Below, in pieces: positions 38,471 through 50,300 of a stretch of DNA of 64,000 nt. The stretch is taken from positions 1,024,665-1,088,664 of the forward strand of contig JANPWX010000340.1 in the NCBI GenBank assembly GCA_024734555.1, read 5' to 3'. Every line of letters starts with the position of its first letter. Positions within the stretch are counted from its first letter, which is position 1. The position numbers were made by a program, and so were the translations under genes. The stretch is from Trochalopteron elliotii. Taxonomy: Eukaryota; Chordata; Aves; Passeriformes; Leiothrichidae. The notes beneath the pieces were generated by a model. That model was not told the origin of the DNA. It made no database searches and saw only the letters and a list, made by a program, of their open reading frames with translations.

Positions 38471-40824
38471 GGCAAACTTAAAATTTTTTTGTCTAAAACC
38501 AGATTTTCCTACAAAAAGTATGAACCAGATCTAGCACAAATCACAGCCGGAGAGGTCCAGATGCTGGCAGATTTCTGGCAGGGGCTGTACCCACTGGGGC
38601 CAGTACTGGGGAGATTTCTCTGACCCTGTCCCACCATGCCCTCCTACTGTGTTTGCCCAGGTGTGCTCTCTATTCCTTGTTTAGCTTTGGCAAACCTGGC
38701 TTTTGGTCACCTGAACATACATTTGAAGGATCTGCATCAAAGGCAGTGACTGACAGCTGCACAGGTGTCACAAACCCGAAGTCTCTGCAACAGAGGAAGC
38801 AATGCAAGGTTGTGCAGCATTTCTAGTTCTTCATTTTCTTTCTTTAAATGGACTCCAAGAAGGCCTTTGTGATAGAAGTGTTGAGCCAAGATTCCCATGG
38901 GGAGTAAGGGATCTACTCTTCCTGAAAACACACTTCAGCTGGAGCAAAGGACATAGTCCATACTGGAAATGCAAAACCATATAGACACCTCTTCTCCACA
39001 GTTAAAACCTGAATCAAAAACTGAAAAGGAAGAAGAGAACTCTTAATAAAGGTTAAAGCTATAATAAATGGATAACATTGTCCATGGGTCAGAATGAGGA
39101 AAAGGACCTTGGAAATCACTCCTGTGTTTTAATGTCTTTGAAGAAAATAAAAAGGCAATGGTCTCAATGAACTGCATGAGAAGAGTACCAGAGAAATATC
39201 GAAGTCTGCAGAGCACTTTGATAGGAAACTGTGCAGAGAGGAGAAAGCCCTCACTTTCTTTGAAGAATCACATCTGTTGGAGAGCCTGTAGTGCAGAGTA
39301 ATTCATCAAAGCAACTGAATCACTCTTCATCCTCCTCTAGACACTTACCACTGTCATACAGGCCTTGGGCCTCCTCTGTTGTTGCCTTCTTTCTTTTCCA
39401 ATCACAAACTTCATGCTCCTTATCAGTGACATTTCCAACTCGTCTCTTACACACACACACACACTCACTCCATAACTGCTGTGTAGCATTTTCAAAGACA
39501 ATGAGATTTGTTATCCTTGTGTTCTGATAGTGAAGTAAACTTTTGCATTAAGGATATCTCATACTTCATGTCAGGTTCATAAATATCTATCAGCCCTTAG
39601 TGTTTCTGCAACATGACTAGCATCCATAACATAATGGAATCTCTTTAAAGAATCTCTCCACAATGGCAAAGTAGACTGCTGCACCCTCTTTCTGCTGCCT
39701 TGACAGCAGATTTGACCATTGCACCAAAATCAAGCAAGGAATTGAGAACACACCTGGACAAACACAGCAGGAGGAGCACGAACTGACTGGGTCAGAAAGC
39801 TTGAAGGAAACATAGTGTAAACTGTTCTATGCCTCTCTCAATGCTTGGCCCCTACACCAAGATCATTCAAAGAGCTGCAAATCTTACTAATTTTTTTTTC
39901 TTTTTTTTTTCCCCCAGCTTTTAGACTGTAGGCTTTAATTTCTTTAGTTGAAATTCAGTTTGGGCAAATTTCAAAATAATGCCCAAGAGATTTTGGAAAC
40001 TGTCATAAAAAGGTGCTCAAACCACAGGCAAGGCATGGATGTCTTCAAAGGACAAATGTGAACCCTGAGACCTGCAACTTTGCATACTTCTCACAAAAGG
40101 GATCAGAAAATCTAACATTCAGAAAATCTACACATGCCACTGAAGGAGTCTATTCCCTTCTGAACCTTCTTGGCCCAATACCAAACCCCTGGCTTTTGCT
40201 TCATCTCTCTTACTCACTCCACCCAACGGCGGAAATCCCAGCAGCACACCAGGCAGAGTGACTTCTCTTAACCACAACATCCTGACTTGTTAATTCAAAT
40301 CTGGTCATCAAGTAGATAAGCACTCATAGAAGTTGAAAACTTTACAAATTAATAAACTGGCTCAGCCAAACCCACAGCAATTTCCAGATCTTAACACAGT
40401 GGCTTAGGAATCATCCCTAGTCTTAACAAAGAGTCAAAACCCAAACCAGAACCTAGTGGTAGTTTGGGGTCCTACATAAAGCAAGTTCCACCTTGAAAAA
40501 CCCTGGTGAAGATTTAACTACCTGTAATGTATTTGTGGGAACATTTGTCAGGTCTTAGGCTAGATTCTTAATTTTGGCCAAGCCACGTACTTTCTCAGTT
40601 AACTGGCAACTTTGATTACAACCAAGGAACTCCTCAGTGGAAAAACCTAACAAAAATCATCTTCTATGGGAATAGTTCTAGCAGACTGACCTGAGACATT
40701 GCAGAAAAGAAACCAGACCCCAAGATAAAGGTCTGCAGGACTGAAAAAAAAAAAAAAATTACAGGCTCAGATTCAGACCTTAGAACCAGTTTTCCATGTT
40801 CATTTGCATTATTCACTACCCTGC
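38471..40824. other. Gene-free stretch
   Basis: AT-rich, without recognisable exons or transposons. It contains the AC microsatellite at 39449, a T-run at about 39893-39911 and an A-run at about 40744-40758. Confidence 0.45.
39449..39465. repeat. (AC)n microsatellite
   Basis: A short uninterrupted AC run in the gene-poor right part. Confidence 0.85.
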
Positions 40825-41192
40825 TCTAGTGACACCCCATCTGGAGTGCTCCATCCAATTCTAGGAACACTGGTGCAAGGATAACATTCACCTGCTGGTG
40901 CAAGTCCAGAGGAGGCCACCAGCTTGGTCAGAGGGCTGGAGCTCCTCCCTACGGAGACAGGCTGAGAGAGTTGGGGTTGTTCAGCCTGGAGAAGAGAAAT
41001 CTCCAGAGAGACCTTAGAGCAGCCTCCCAGTACCTAACTGGAGCTTATAAGAAAGGTGGAGAGAGACTTTTCAGCAGGGCCTGGAGTGACAGCACAATGG
41101 GCAAAATTTTAAACTGAAAGAGGGTAGATTTAATTTGGATATAAGGAATAAATTATGGACCATGAGGGTGGTGAGACACTGTTTTGTTTCAG
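40825..41192 (+). mobile_element. CR1 LINE fragment
   Basis: Plus-oriented CR1: caccccatctggagtgctcc, a block with ggaggccaccagcttggtcag, ggagctcctccctacggaga, gttcagcctggagaagagaa, gggtggtgagacactg. The extreme 3' end is missing. Confidence 0.9.
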
Positions 41193-44100
41193 AATACACT
41201 CAAGTAATTACAGTAAAAAAGTTAATAAAGCCCTACGCTTACTACAATGTCTTAAAGGCAGACTATTGAGTAAGTAAAAGTCAGTGGTGAATGTCCAGAA
41301 AACACTTTACAAAAGTGTTCAGCCAGTTTTTAACAAGAGAGGTCTGTTCATGCCTCCACAGAATATTTCCTTTTTTTTTTCCTGTTTTTTCACCTGGTTC
41401 AAAGTACTGACTAGCTTATTCAAACTGAAAAAGCCTTTGGGGACTGCAAAAGTGTGGAAATTGCTTTTGCCCTCCATATCTGCAAATAGGAACTAGTTAT
41501 GAGGAGCTAAGCTCTATAATTTCTGAAACACTGAGGAACACAGTGACCAGAAAAAGAGGGAGGAAAAAAAAATCAATCAGTTAATTATTTTTTGAGTGAT
41601 AAATCTTGCCTTGTTTAAATTGAATCCATGTAAATGTCAAATATGTTTAGACAAGCTTACTTTCAGTGAATCCAAAACATCTAAGGTAGCTTTACTTAAT
41701 GACGAATTTTAGGTGCTGAGGGATTTGTGCAGTAATTGAAGTCTAGATTCCATTAAGCCGTACAGGAATGAATTGTGGAATGAAAAAAAGAATTATATTT
41801 ATCTCATTCTTGTCATGAAAAACTACAAAAAGTGAATACTCTAAAGTATTATTCTGGCAGGGCTGATCAAACATGCACAGCCACAGCACACACTATTGGA
41901 TAGCAAAAATAGGTTTAAAAGGCAATGTTGACAATATTTGCTCAGTGTGTACTGGTTACCAGCTGAAAAGAAGATGAAATTGATTAAATAAAGGCTTCTC
42001 ATTTTTTCACTGAAATCTATTTAATCAAATAATTTATAGTACTTCAATTGGCATCAGTTGACCTCGGAAAGATTGCAGTTGTGACTCCAGCTCTTTTCCC
42101 AGCACTGAGACCTGCTGTCAATTGGTGAGGGGCTGGGAGCAGAGTAAGAAGAGGAAAGAGGGATGGGGAGAGAGAACTTCAGAGCTAGGACAAAGGAGGA
42201 AGTCAGAGTTGAATCAGCCAGATCTAACACTATTCCCTCTTAGGGTCCTTCCCCAGCCCACCAAGACATGCCTTCCTCAGTTATGCCATCTAATTTTGAG
42301 GTGTTCCTGCATTCAAAAGGATGCAATGCCCTTTACTTCGGAAGCAGCTTTCCATACTTCCAACATCCTTCTTGAGGCCAAGGAGTTTCTGAAGATCCAC
42401 AACAAGCCAGTCATTCCCACTACCTGGAAAAGAGTGAAGTGCATGTCCAGTTGAAAACACCCCTCTCTGAAAATCTTTCCCGTTCCTTCATCCTCTATTA
42501 ATGCCATGAAAAATACAATGAAATCAGACAGCAAGAAGTGAAGCAGCAGAGAAATGCACCTGGAGACACCTAAAAAATGAGTGCAGAAGTCACAGTTCAT
42601 TACTATGCCTGGAAGAAAAGGAGAACAAACAGCACGGGGTGGAGAGATGCTGTGGAATAGGACAGCTGACTGTACCCAATGACCAACTCCAGGGCTGTCT
42701 GAGCTAAGCACAGAGCACAAAGGCTGCAGTCAAGACCACTTCTGCCATTGCCCACAGCATCTTGGCTTTGGCCACCACTGCCTCATGCACAAGTCCCCCT
42801 CCCACTTCTCACAAGGAAGTGATCCACAGGGTCAGTACCACAATCCATCCAGACCACCTGCTCCAGCACAGGCCAGCACCCAAAGCACAGCCCGGGCTTT
42901 GAGGTATCTCCTGGGGTGCTGCACTATGGCTTCAGGTGTAAATAGCCCCTCTGATAGTATGTCCCCAGCTCATACACATGATTCCTGTGTGCAAACTCCT
43001 CCTGAAAAGAAAATAAAGGAAAAAAATAAAGACAGACACCCAGCTATGCAGAGAGAGCATGACTTACTGAGCATGAGATTCATCTTGGCCATTTTTAAGC
43101 ACATACATCTGAACTAACTCTTTAGGCCTTCAGTGACACTATAGCAGTGACTAGCTATTCCTAGTAGAAAAAAACCCATGGCAAGTGGAATGAGAAGAGG
43201 AGGCTTTCACTATCCCTCTCCTCTATTTCTACCTTACAAAGAATGAGAAAGAGGGCAAAACTGGAGAGGCAAAATTGTATCTACTCGAGTTAGTTCTATC
43301 AAAAGGTTCTCAGTACAAAGCTAGTGGCTTTTCAAAGCCCCTGCTACAGTCCCTCCCCAAAAAGCTACACTAAATCACAAAACTGTCCAGCTTCTCCCTC
43401 CTTTAGTCCTTTTGGCTGCATTACCCATTGGGGGGGGGGAAATCTCATAAGTGTTCTTTGTGGTTCCCATCTCACATTATATCCAACTATATACACCCGC
43501 TGGGCACCTACTGTATCCTCAGCCCCCTAAGTGAAGAATAATATATGAATGCTCAAACCAAGGTGCCAGCCTCCTTCCCTTTCTCTTCCCATGGTATTCC
43601 CTTATACCTTTGCTATGCTTTTGCCATCAGATCTTTCATCCAACATCCATCCAAAGCTGTAAAGTACTTGAAGTAGGAAAAATTTCCGAGTATTACGCAG
43701 GTAGGTGCCCTCAGCAGACCAAGCTCTAGCTAAAACTCACCAACACAGTAGAACAGCTTCTGTGCTGTGGCTGCTATTTCCAGTGAGCCTGAAGGGGCAG
43801 AAGATCACAGATGTGGGATTTGATAGGGCATTTTTGTGAGATTTAACAGACAGCTCAAAGGTACTGATTGCCTCACCTAGGAAACATCGTTACAAGACAC
43901 ACAGCACAATGTCCCGGGATCTCTCCCAGATTCCTTTATTTGAGGGAGATCAGATTGTCATCACGAATCAATTCGATCTGGCCTCACAGCTCCGACTTTT
44001 CAAGTATGCCGGTTTGATCCTGGAGAAGCCAGGGCACAGCTTGAGTTTTTGTCACTGATAGGCCCCGCGTGGGGCAGGTGAGACAGACTGAAACCTTTTC

Positions 44101-47100
44101 AGATGCTAATCGCTCCCACAAAGACAGCAAGATAACAGGGGAAGAAAAGAGTAAACAGTTAAGCAGCTGGATGAAGAGCTCGTTTAGCCAGAGGAAAGCA
44201 CTTACTGGAATGAGGCTGTTCAAAGAGGAGGCTGCAAAAAGTTGAGAGAGAAAAATGGAAACAATTCTCCACTGCTCAGAATGAGCCTTTTCTGAAGGTT
44301 ATCTACAGATTCAGATTTTGGAGGGTCTACTGCTTGCTGAGATTCAGATTGTAAAAGTAAAATTCTGTTTTATTGATGCATGCAGGTTATTTTCTATTCA
44401 TCTGCCTTCTAGTAGGTGTTACAGTAGCCTGGAAGCTCCAGGTTTCCAACAAAAGGTGCCTATATCCCTCTTTTTGCATGCTGAATGTATGCATATGCTT
44501 AGACCTATGAATTCCTTTGTGGCTTTAAGTCTTCTTGCATATTTACACAGCACTGTAACCTTGGAACTACCACTACTGCAATTTTCTAGTCACAGATATT
44601 TGGAAATCAAGATGTTGTTGGAGTCAGTAACAGGGAAGCATCTTTTTCAACACCTCTTTGAGGTGTTCAACGCCTCTTTTCAATACACTTTGGCCACACC
44701 TAATGAACCAAGGAACACGGATTTCAGAAATAAGTTATATTTCTATGTATTGACAAGCCCATACCAGCATTTTCTGCTTTTCCCCGTCCTTGCGTATAGG
44801 TAGAGTGATTTCTGGGAACTATCCCAAGAACCACGGGAAGAGTTCAAGAAAGTTCTTAACCCCATTGCAAGGCTGACAGACACAGTTTCCACCAGCTGTT
44901 GGATGCTGCGGGTTTAAGTAAAGCTTGTAAATAGCTATATGAGATTTTCTCTTCACTTTTTAAATACTTCTACCTGATTGTCTCAGCTAAACAAAACTGG
45001 ATGCTCTAAAAATGGCTCTGTTCTTCTCATTGGCACCCTAATTCCATACTGTGTCCCCAGTGTGCCTCCAGGCATCTTGTACAATACCAAGAATGTCTGT
45101 CCAGCCTAAACACTTTTGTTTCAACTTGTACAGGGACGTGGCATTCAGGCCCTCAGGACATTAGAGTTTCCATGAAGCCACATTTCACTATTTAATTTAT
45201 TTTAACATGAAAGCAGCTCTGGCAGAGCTGCCTGAGGATTTCCAGTTTAAAGTGAGGCAGGACAGCGAGAAACAGATAGAAGTCAGAAAAGTCAGAGGGG
45301 GGAGAAAAGATTATACCTATTTACAACACATTTGTCTTTTGTTTGCCTTGACATGACTTTACCTTCATAAAAAGAGCATGAATTTCAAGACAAGGAAGCA
45401 GACCTAGAAACTACAGGAAAGTTAAGATCAAGGGAGCAGAAAAATATTTAGAAAAAGTTGAACAGGCAGAGTAGGTAAAGCTGAAGGATGATGGCAAATT
45501 CAGGCTGAATCTCAAGAAATCTTATTTAGCAATAGGACTTCTCAGCAATACTGGTAAGAGCAATAAAAGCCATTAAGAAAACTGCCCCTTCATTATCTGA
45601 GAAGGGGACTCTCTCCTGACCTTCTTTTAAAAACATTTGAGTCGAAGTGTGGTCCAAAGACCCTTGTGTGTTTTATGACAGGTCCCCAAGACTACATGCC
45701 AGGAGCAATAGATGGGATATTTTGCTTACAGTTAACCTATATGCTCTGCTCTTTCCACATCTTTCTCCCTGACCTGCCTTTTCTCATTCTCTAATGTTTT
45801 ATCCTTTGCCTTCTCTGCCTCCACTTCAGATCTCCTTAGGAGACAAACCTGGCAGGCAACAGGTGGAATAAAGTTGCTAACAAACTGAGATTCCAAGAAA
45901 CCTCCACTGAGCACTTAACCTCATATTTTAAGGCAAAAATTCCACAATGATTGCAAATAAACACTGAGAACTTGATATCAATTTCCCAGGGCTTTTCCAG
46001 CTTATGCAGGGAACTGTGGCTATCTTGTCTTATGTTCAGTCCCCAGCATCTTCAGGTGGTCTTTGCTCTGAAACTCTGCTCACAGCCACTGTAATGGCCA
46101 TAGGAGAGAGTGGAAAGCTTAAACTATTGGCTATGTGCATTTAACACCTTGTCTCCACTAAGTAAGACACACAAAAAAAGGGAGGAAAAAAGCACAGACA
46201 GACCCTTCTAAGAGAGCATTCATATACACTTACCTGCCATCAGTCATAGGTACAAGACACAGGATTTCACTGCTGTTATGGTACTTGTAACTGGCATCAC
46301 TGTCTTGCCTTGTGATGTCTAAAAGCTGCATATTCCTAAGGACGGGTAATTTCTTGAGTAGTTTTCCTTAATTCAGAGAACCTAAGTTCATTGCTTTTCA
46401 TTCAAGATTTTGCCTGGAACTAACTATTGATAACTTTACATTTTAATTTCAGCTGGGACTTAAACTACAAAGGCATGCTCAGAAATTGCAGACAACAGAC
46501 TTGGAAGACAGACAACTCTGAAGGCAAAGCACTTCTCTGCCTCAAAGCAAAAAGAGATCAGCTGCAGACAAATAATGAGATGTTGAATCAATTAACAAAA
46601 ACAAAAGATGGTTTTGAAGCCAGACAACAACCAGCCAGATAACAGAAATCAAGGGAGCATTTTACTATAGAAATCTTTACTGGGCTTTTAGAATCTTCCT
46701 CCTCCTCATTTATGGCCTAAGCAAAATACCTGGCAATTGGGATTTCTGCCCTGAGCTGGCTCCACTCAAATTCTGAAATGTGGATAACCAGGAACTGTTG
46801 GGCAGTTTGCTCCCTAGGAAACATCTGCTTTCCGGAGTGAAGGAATGTCATCAATATAGTTGTGCCTTGCAGGCAAACATACCCTCTTTACACAAGGGCT
46901 GAGCAGTTACTGTTTCAGAAGGGATTACCTTAGGAGATTCCATGATTGTGGCTCCAACTTTTACTTCTGGGCAAACTTGGGGTTTGTTCCACGTGTGCAA
47001 TAACCATAGGGTGTGTTTGCATATGTGTAGACCATCCAAAACCCATCTCTTACACAGGCCAGAAATGACTTGAGAATCCACGTTAACTCTAAGCAAAACT

Positions 47101-49804
47101 GTAGCACCTCATTAAGGGTCCTTCTCTTCACTGTAGCCAGCTGGTTTCAGCTGCAGTTACTGGTCCTGGGTCACATTCTCTAGGACTGCATTTTCCTTGC
47201 ACCAAATACTTTGAAAGTTTCTGCCACAAAGTGCACACTTTCCCCAAGTATGAAGGTTGGGAACTGTAATGTTGAATTTTAACATCAAAATTTCCCAGTG
47301 ATCCTTCCTTATACCTGACTCACGTTGGGACTGTAGCTTGGAAACGAGCACAGGCTCACTCAGAATGTGCTGGAGTCTAAGAGGTTGCTGAAGCCCTCTG
47401 GTAGTGCTAACTAATCCACCACATGTACCATCCCCACACAGCAACTTGGCAAATTCCTTTTCAGCACTCCAAAACTGAGGACAGATGTAGCTTCAACAGC
47501 AAGAAGCAAATGCCTGTGTTGAGACAGGTATTTGCCTTGTCTGCCCAAAACCTTCATTTCCTTCTCTGCATTACCATTCAGTAAGTGAAAGGCAAATGAT
47601 GCTCAGCTGCAGAAGTGTCAAAAGCAGCACCCAGAGGCACACAAAAGGGGTGGATGACTGGAAGCAGTGACTGAATTGCCAGACTTAGCCACAGAACTCT
47701 CTAAGAACCAGAACCAGCAGAACTGAGACTATAGGGAAAGCAGGGAAATAAATTATTGGGAAGTTTATATATACGGCCAGAAGCCAAGAAAGAGAAAACC
47801 ATTCAAAGGTGGGGGACAATGAGCTCTCAGCCTAGAAACCAATGGGAACAGGGACATAATCGTGCTGAACCACCTCTATGTTCAGCTACAACTCCTCGAG
47901 CACCTGCAGATACACAGGAGCTGGACACACAGCAGCTTAGAAATATTTCTGCATCAAAGATATGTACTCAACACACTTCTGTGTCCCACTACCAAGCAGT
48001 AAGGAGTAGAATAACCCCTTCTGTGTTCACTTAATTTCTTATTTTTCTAGAATATTGAAGTCACAGCAAAGTACAAGATGATGTGTCATGGGATTTTCAC
48101 TTGCCGAAAACGAGTAATAGATGAGTAAGTCTTGGAATTTAAAAATAAGCCCTTTTTTTTGTGGATCCCACTTATGGTAATGAGCTAGAGCCTGGTCTTG
48201 GCAATGCACTGAGTTGGGAGTTCACCTGAATACTACACTTCCTACAACTAGTAGGTAATTGTGCTGGTTTAGCACAAGTGATTTTTCCAAGGAAGTTACA
48301 GCAAAACCCAATCAGTGACTAGGGTTGAATAGCTGCTTGCAGCAGCTCTGAAAACTGCTTAGGGGACCATGCAGTGGAAGATTCCTCTTGTTTACAGCAT
48401 AAGCTATTCCAACTGGATGTGTCTGCTGGCCTTTGATCCAAATTTTCTGTGCTGTCAAAAGAAGGTATAATCTAAGAACCTGCTAAGGTATCTCATTTTG
48501 TTTGAGTCTTTGGGCTTAGAATGTCAATTCACAATGGTGTGACAGTTTTGCTTAATTTCAGAATTATTAGGCTCATTGGAAAAAAATTCAGCTAACACAA
48601 AAGAAAATTAAAACCAAAGGTATTCCTAAGCATTGATCATCATAAAAGTCTGGCACCATTTTTTTTAGATAAATGTGGGATTATGTTTCGTGGTTCTGAA
48701 TAGAATACTTTGGAAACTTTGATTTTGACATACAGTTTGTCTTTGCAGGCTGAAATAATAGCCATTAAAAAGTTATCTTTGTTAATAAACAATAGACTGA
48801 GGAAGAAAATAGCAGTTCAAACAATGGTTTTGTGAAAGGCTGAAAGACCTGAAGTGCTACAGGGATGAAATCTTCCTGGCTTGGTCTGGGACACTGGATT
48901 TTTATTGCACTGGTAAGTGGCAGGCAGATATTGCTGTTGAATGCAACTCTCTCCTACTGTAAAATAAGTTCTAACAATGACAAACACTCTGAAGCAACTG
49001 AATGTGAAGATTGTCTAAAGCACCTTCTTTGTCAGCTTTGAAAAATATTTCCACTTTACAGTTCTGGCACAGAAGAGCTTTGCTGTATCATTGTCTAGGT
49101 ATCTGTAAAACAATCTTGTTTTCATAGATGTCCCTCAGAAATACTCCACACTACGAACTGAGGAATACCAGTCTTGATGGAACAGAAATTCTAAATTCTG
49201 CAACACACTATCATTTTGAGTAGCAGTAATGACTTCTGGTGATTGTGTGGACAGACAATGTAATACCCAGAGCTCTCAGGGTTAAACTGAAATTGATACC
49301 ACTGAGTGCTGTCTTCTCTACTCTTTCCCTAAACCCCACTTATACTGAGAGGTGCTGTGTAACAGCTAAGGAAATCTCTAAAGTACCTGCTATTGATATT
49401 GAGCTATTCTGTTAAGAACAAAAGGAAGACGATCTAGTTGCCTTTGGTCAGAAGGAGGCCCACCTCGGAGGAGGTATCTGTGGGAATACCCAGGGTACTA
49501 TAGGTGCTTTAGGATCAAAATACACCTGCAGAGATCATTTGTGGAATACACAGGCTGTCTTGCTTAGATGGTCTGCCAACAGCTTGCCCTCCCTGCAGAG
49601 ATGCATAGTCAGAGAATTTACTGGGTCTATGATATTCAGATCTCAAATACATTAGCTCTCTAACTTAAAGAATTCCATTCCCTGTGCTTGTTTAATGCTG
49701 TCAGATAGTCCAGGCTCTTACACACGGTGCGCTTTTTTTTTTCCAGAGAGCCAACTGTATTCTGGGCTGCACCAAAAGCAATGTGGGCAGCAGGTCAAGG
49801 GAGT
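41193..49804. other. Gene-free stretch with a possible old LTR segment
   Basis: About 8.6 kb, AT-rich. The longest open frame (161 codons, 44318-44803, plus) has no recognisable domain and is of a length expected by chance. A G-run is at about 43431-43439. A CpG-containing segment at about 43880-44110 is listed separately. I see no other gene or RNA. Confidence 0.4.
43880..44110 (-). mobile_element. Possible old retroviral-type LTR segment
   Basis: Read on the minus strand, a CpG-containing stretch leads to AATAAAGG followed by a G/T-rich tail, the layout of an LTR U3-R-U5 junction. It stands out from the CpG-poor flanks. I found no clear terminal inverted repeat, target duplication or viral coding sequence, so this is only a suggestion. 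Confidence 0.25.
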
Positions 49805-50205
49805 AGGTTCTACCCCTCTACTCCACTCTTACAAAACCCCACCTGGAGTGCTGCATCCACCCCTGGTACCCTCAGCATAAGAAGGATGTGGACCTGTTGT
49901 TCAGAGTACAGAGAAGGCCACAAAGTTGATCAGGGGACTTGAGAGCCTCTGCTGTGAAGACTGGCCAAGAGAGTTTGGATTGTTCAGCCTGGAGAAGAGA
50001 AGGCTCCAGAGAGACCTTAGAGCCCTCTCCAGTACCTAGTGGTGCTACAAGAGAGACGGAAAGGGACTTTTCATAAGTGATGGCATGCAGTGATAGCTTG
50101 AGGGGAATGGCTTTATACTGAAAAAGATCAGGTTTAGATCAGATATTAGGAAGAAATTATTTACTGAGGGTGGTGAGACACTGGAACAGGACAAGAGTCA
50201 AAACT
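49805..50205 (+). mobile_element. CR1 LINE fragment
   Basis: Plus-oriented CR1: aaaccccacctggagtgctg, gagaaggccacaaagttgat, gttcagcctggagaagagaa, ccagtacctagtggtgctac, gggtggtgagacactggaac. About 400 bases, lacking the 3' tail. Confidence 0.9.
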
Positions 50206-50300
50206 AAACAAAACCAAAACTTTTAAACTGAAAGAGAGTAGATTTAGATTGGATATAAAGAATAAAATCTCTATGATGAGGGGCAAGTTTAAATGTTTCT
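50206..50300 (+). mobile_element. Second, partial CR1 copy
   Basis: Directly after the previous element a CR1 internal block is repeated (aactgaaagagagtagattt, ggatataaagaataaaat), very like the same block in the element at 40825-41192. It is a second insertion or a local duplication. Confidence 0.7.

Noticed and set aside
44318..44803. A 161-codon plus-strand frame
   Set aside because: No motif, no splice or promoter context, and a length expected by chance.
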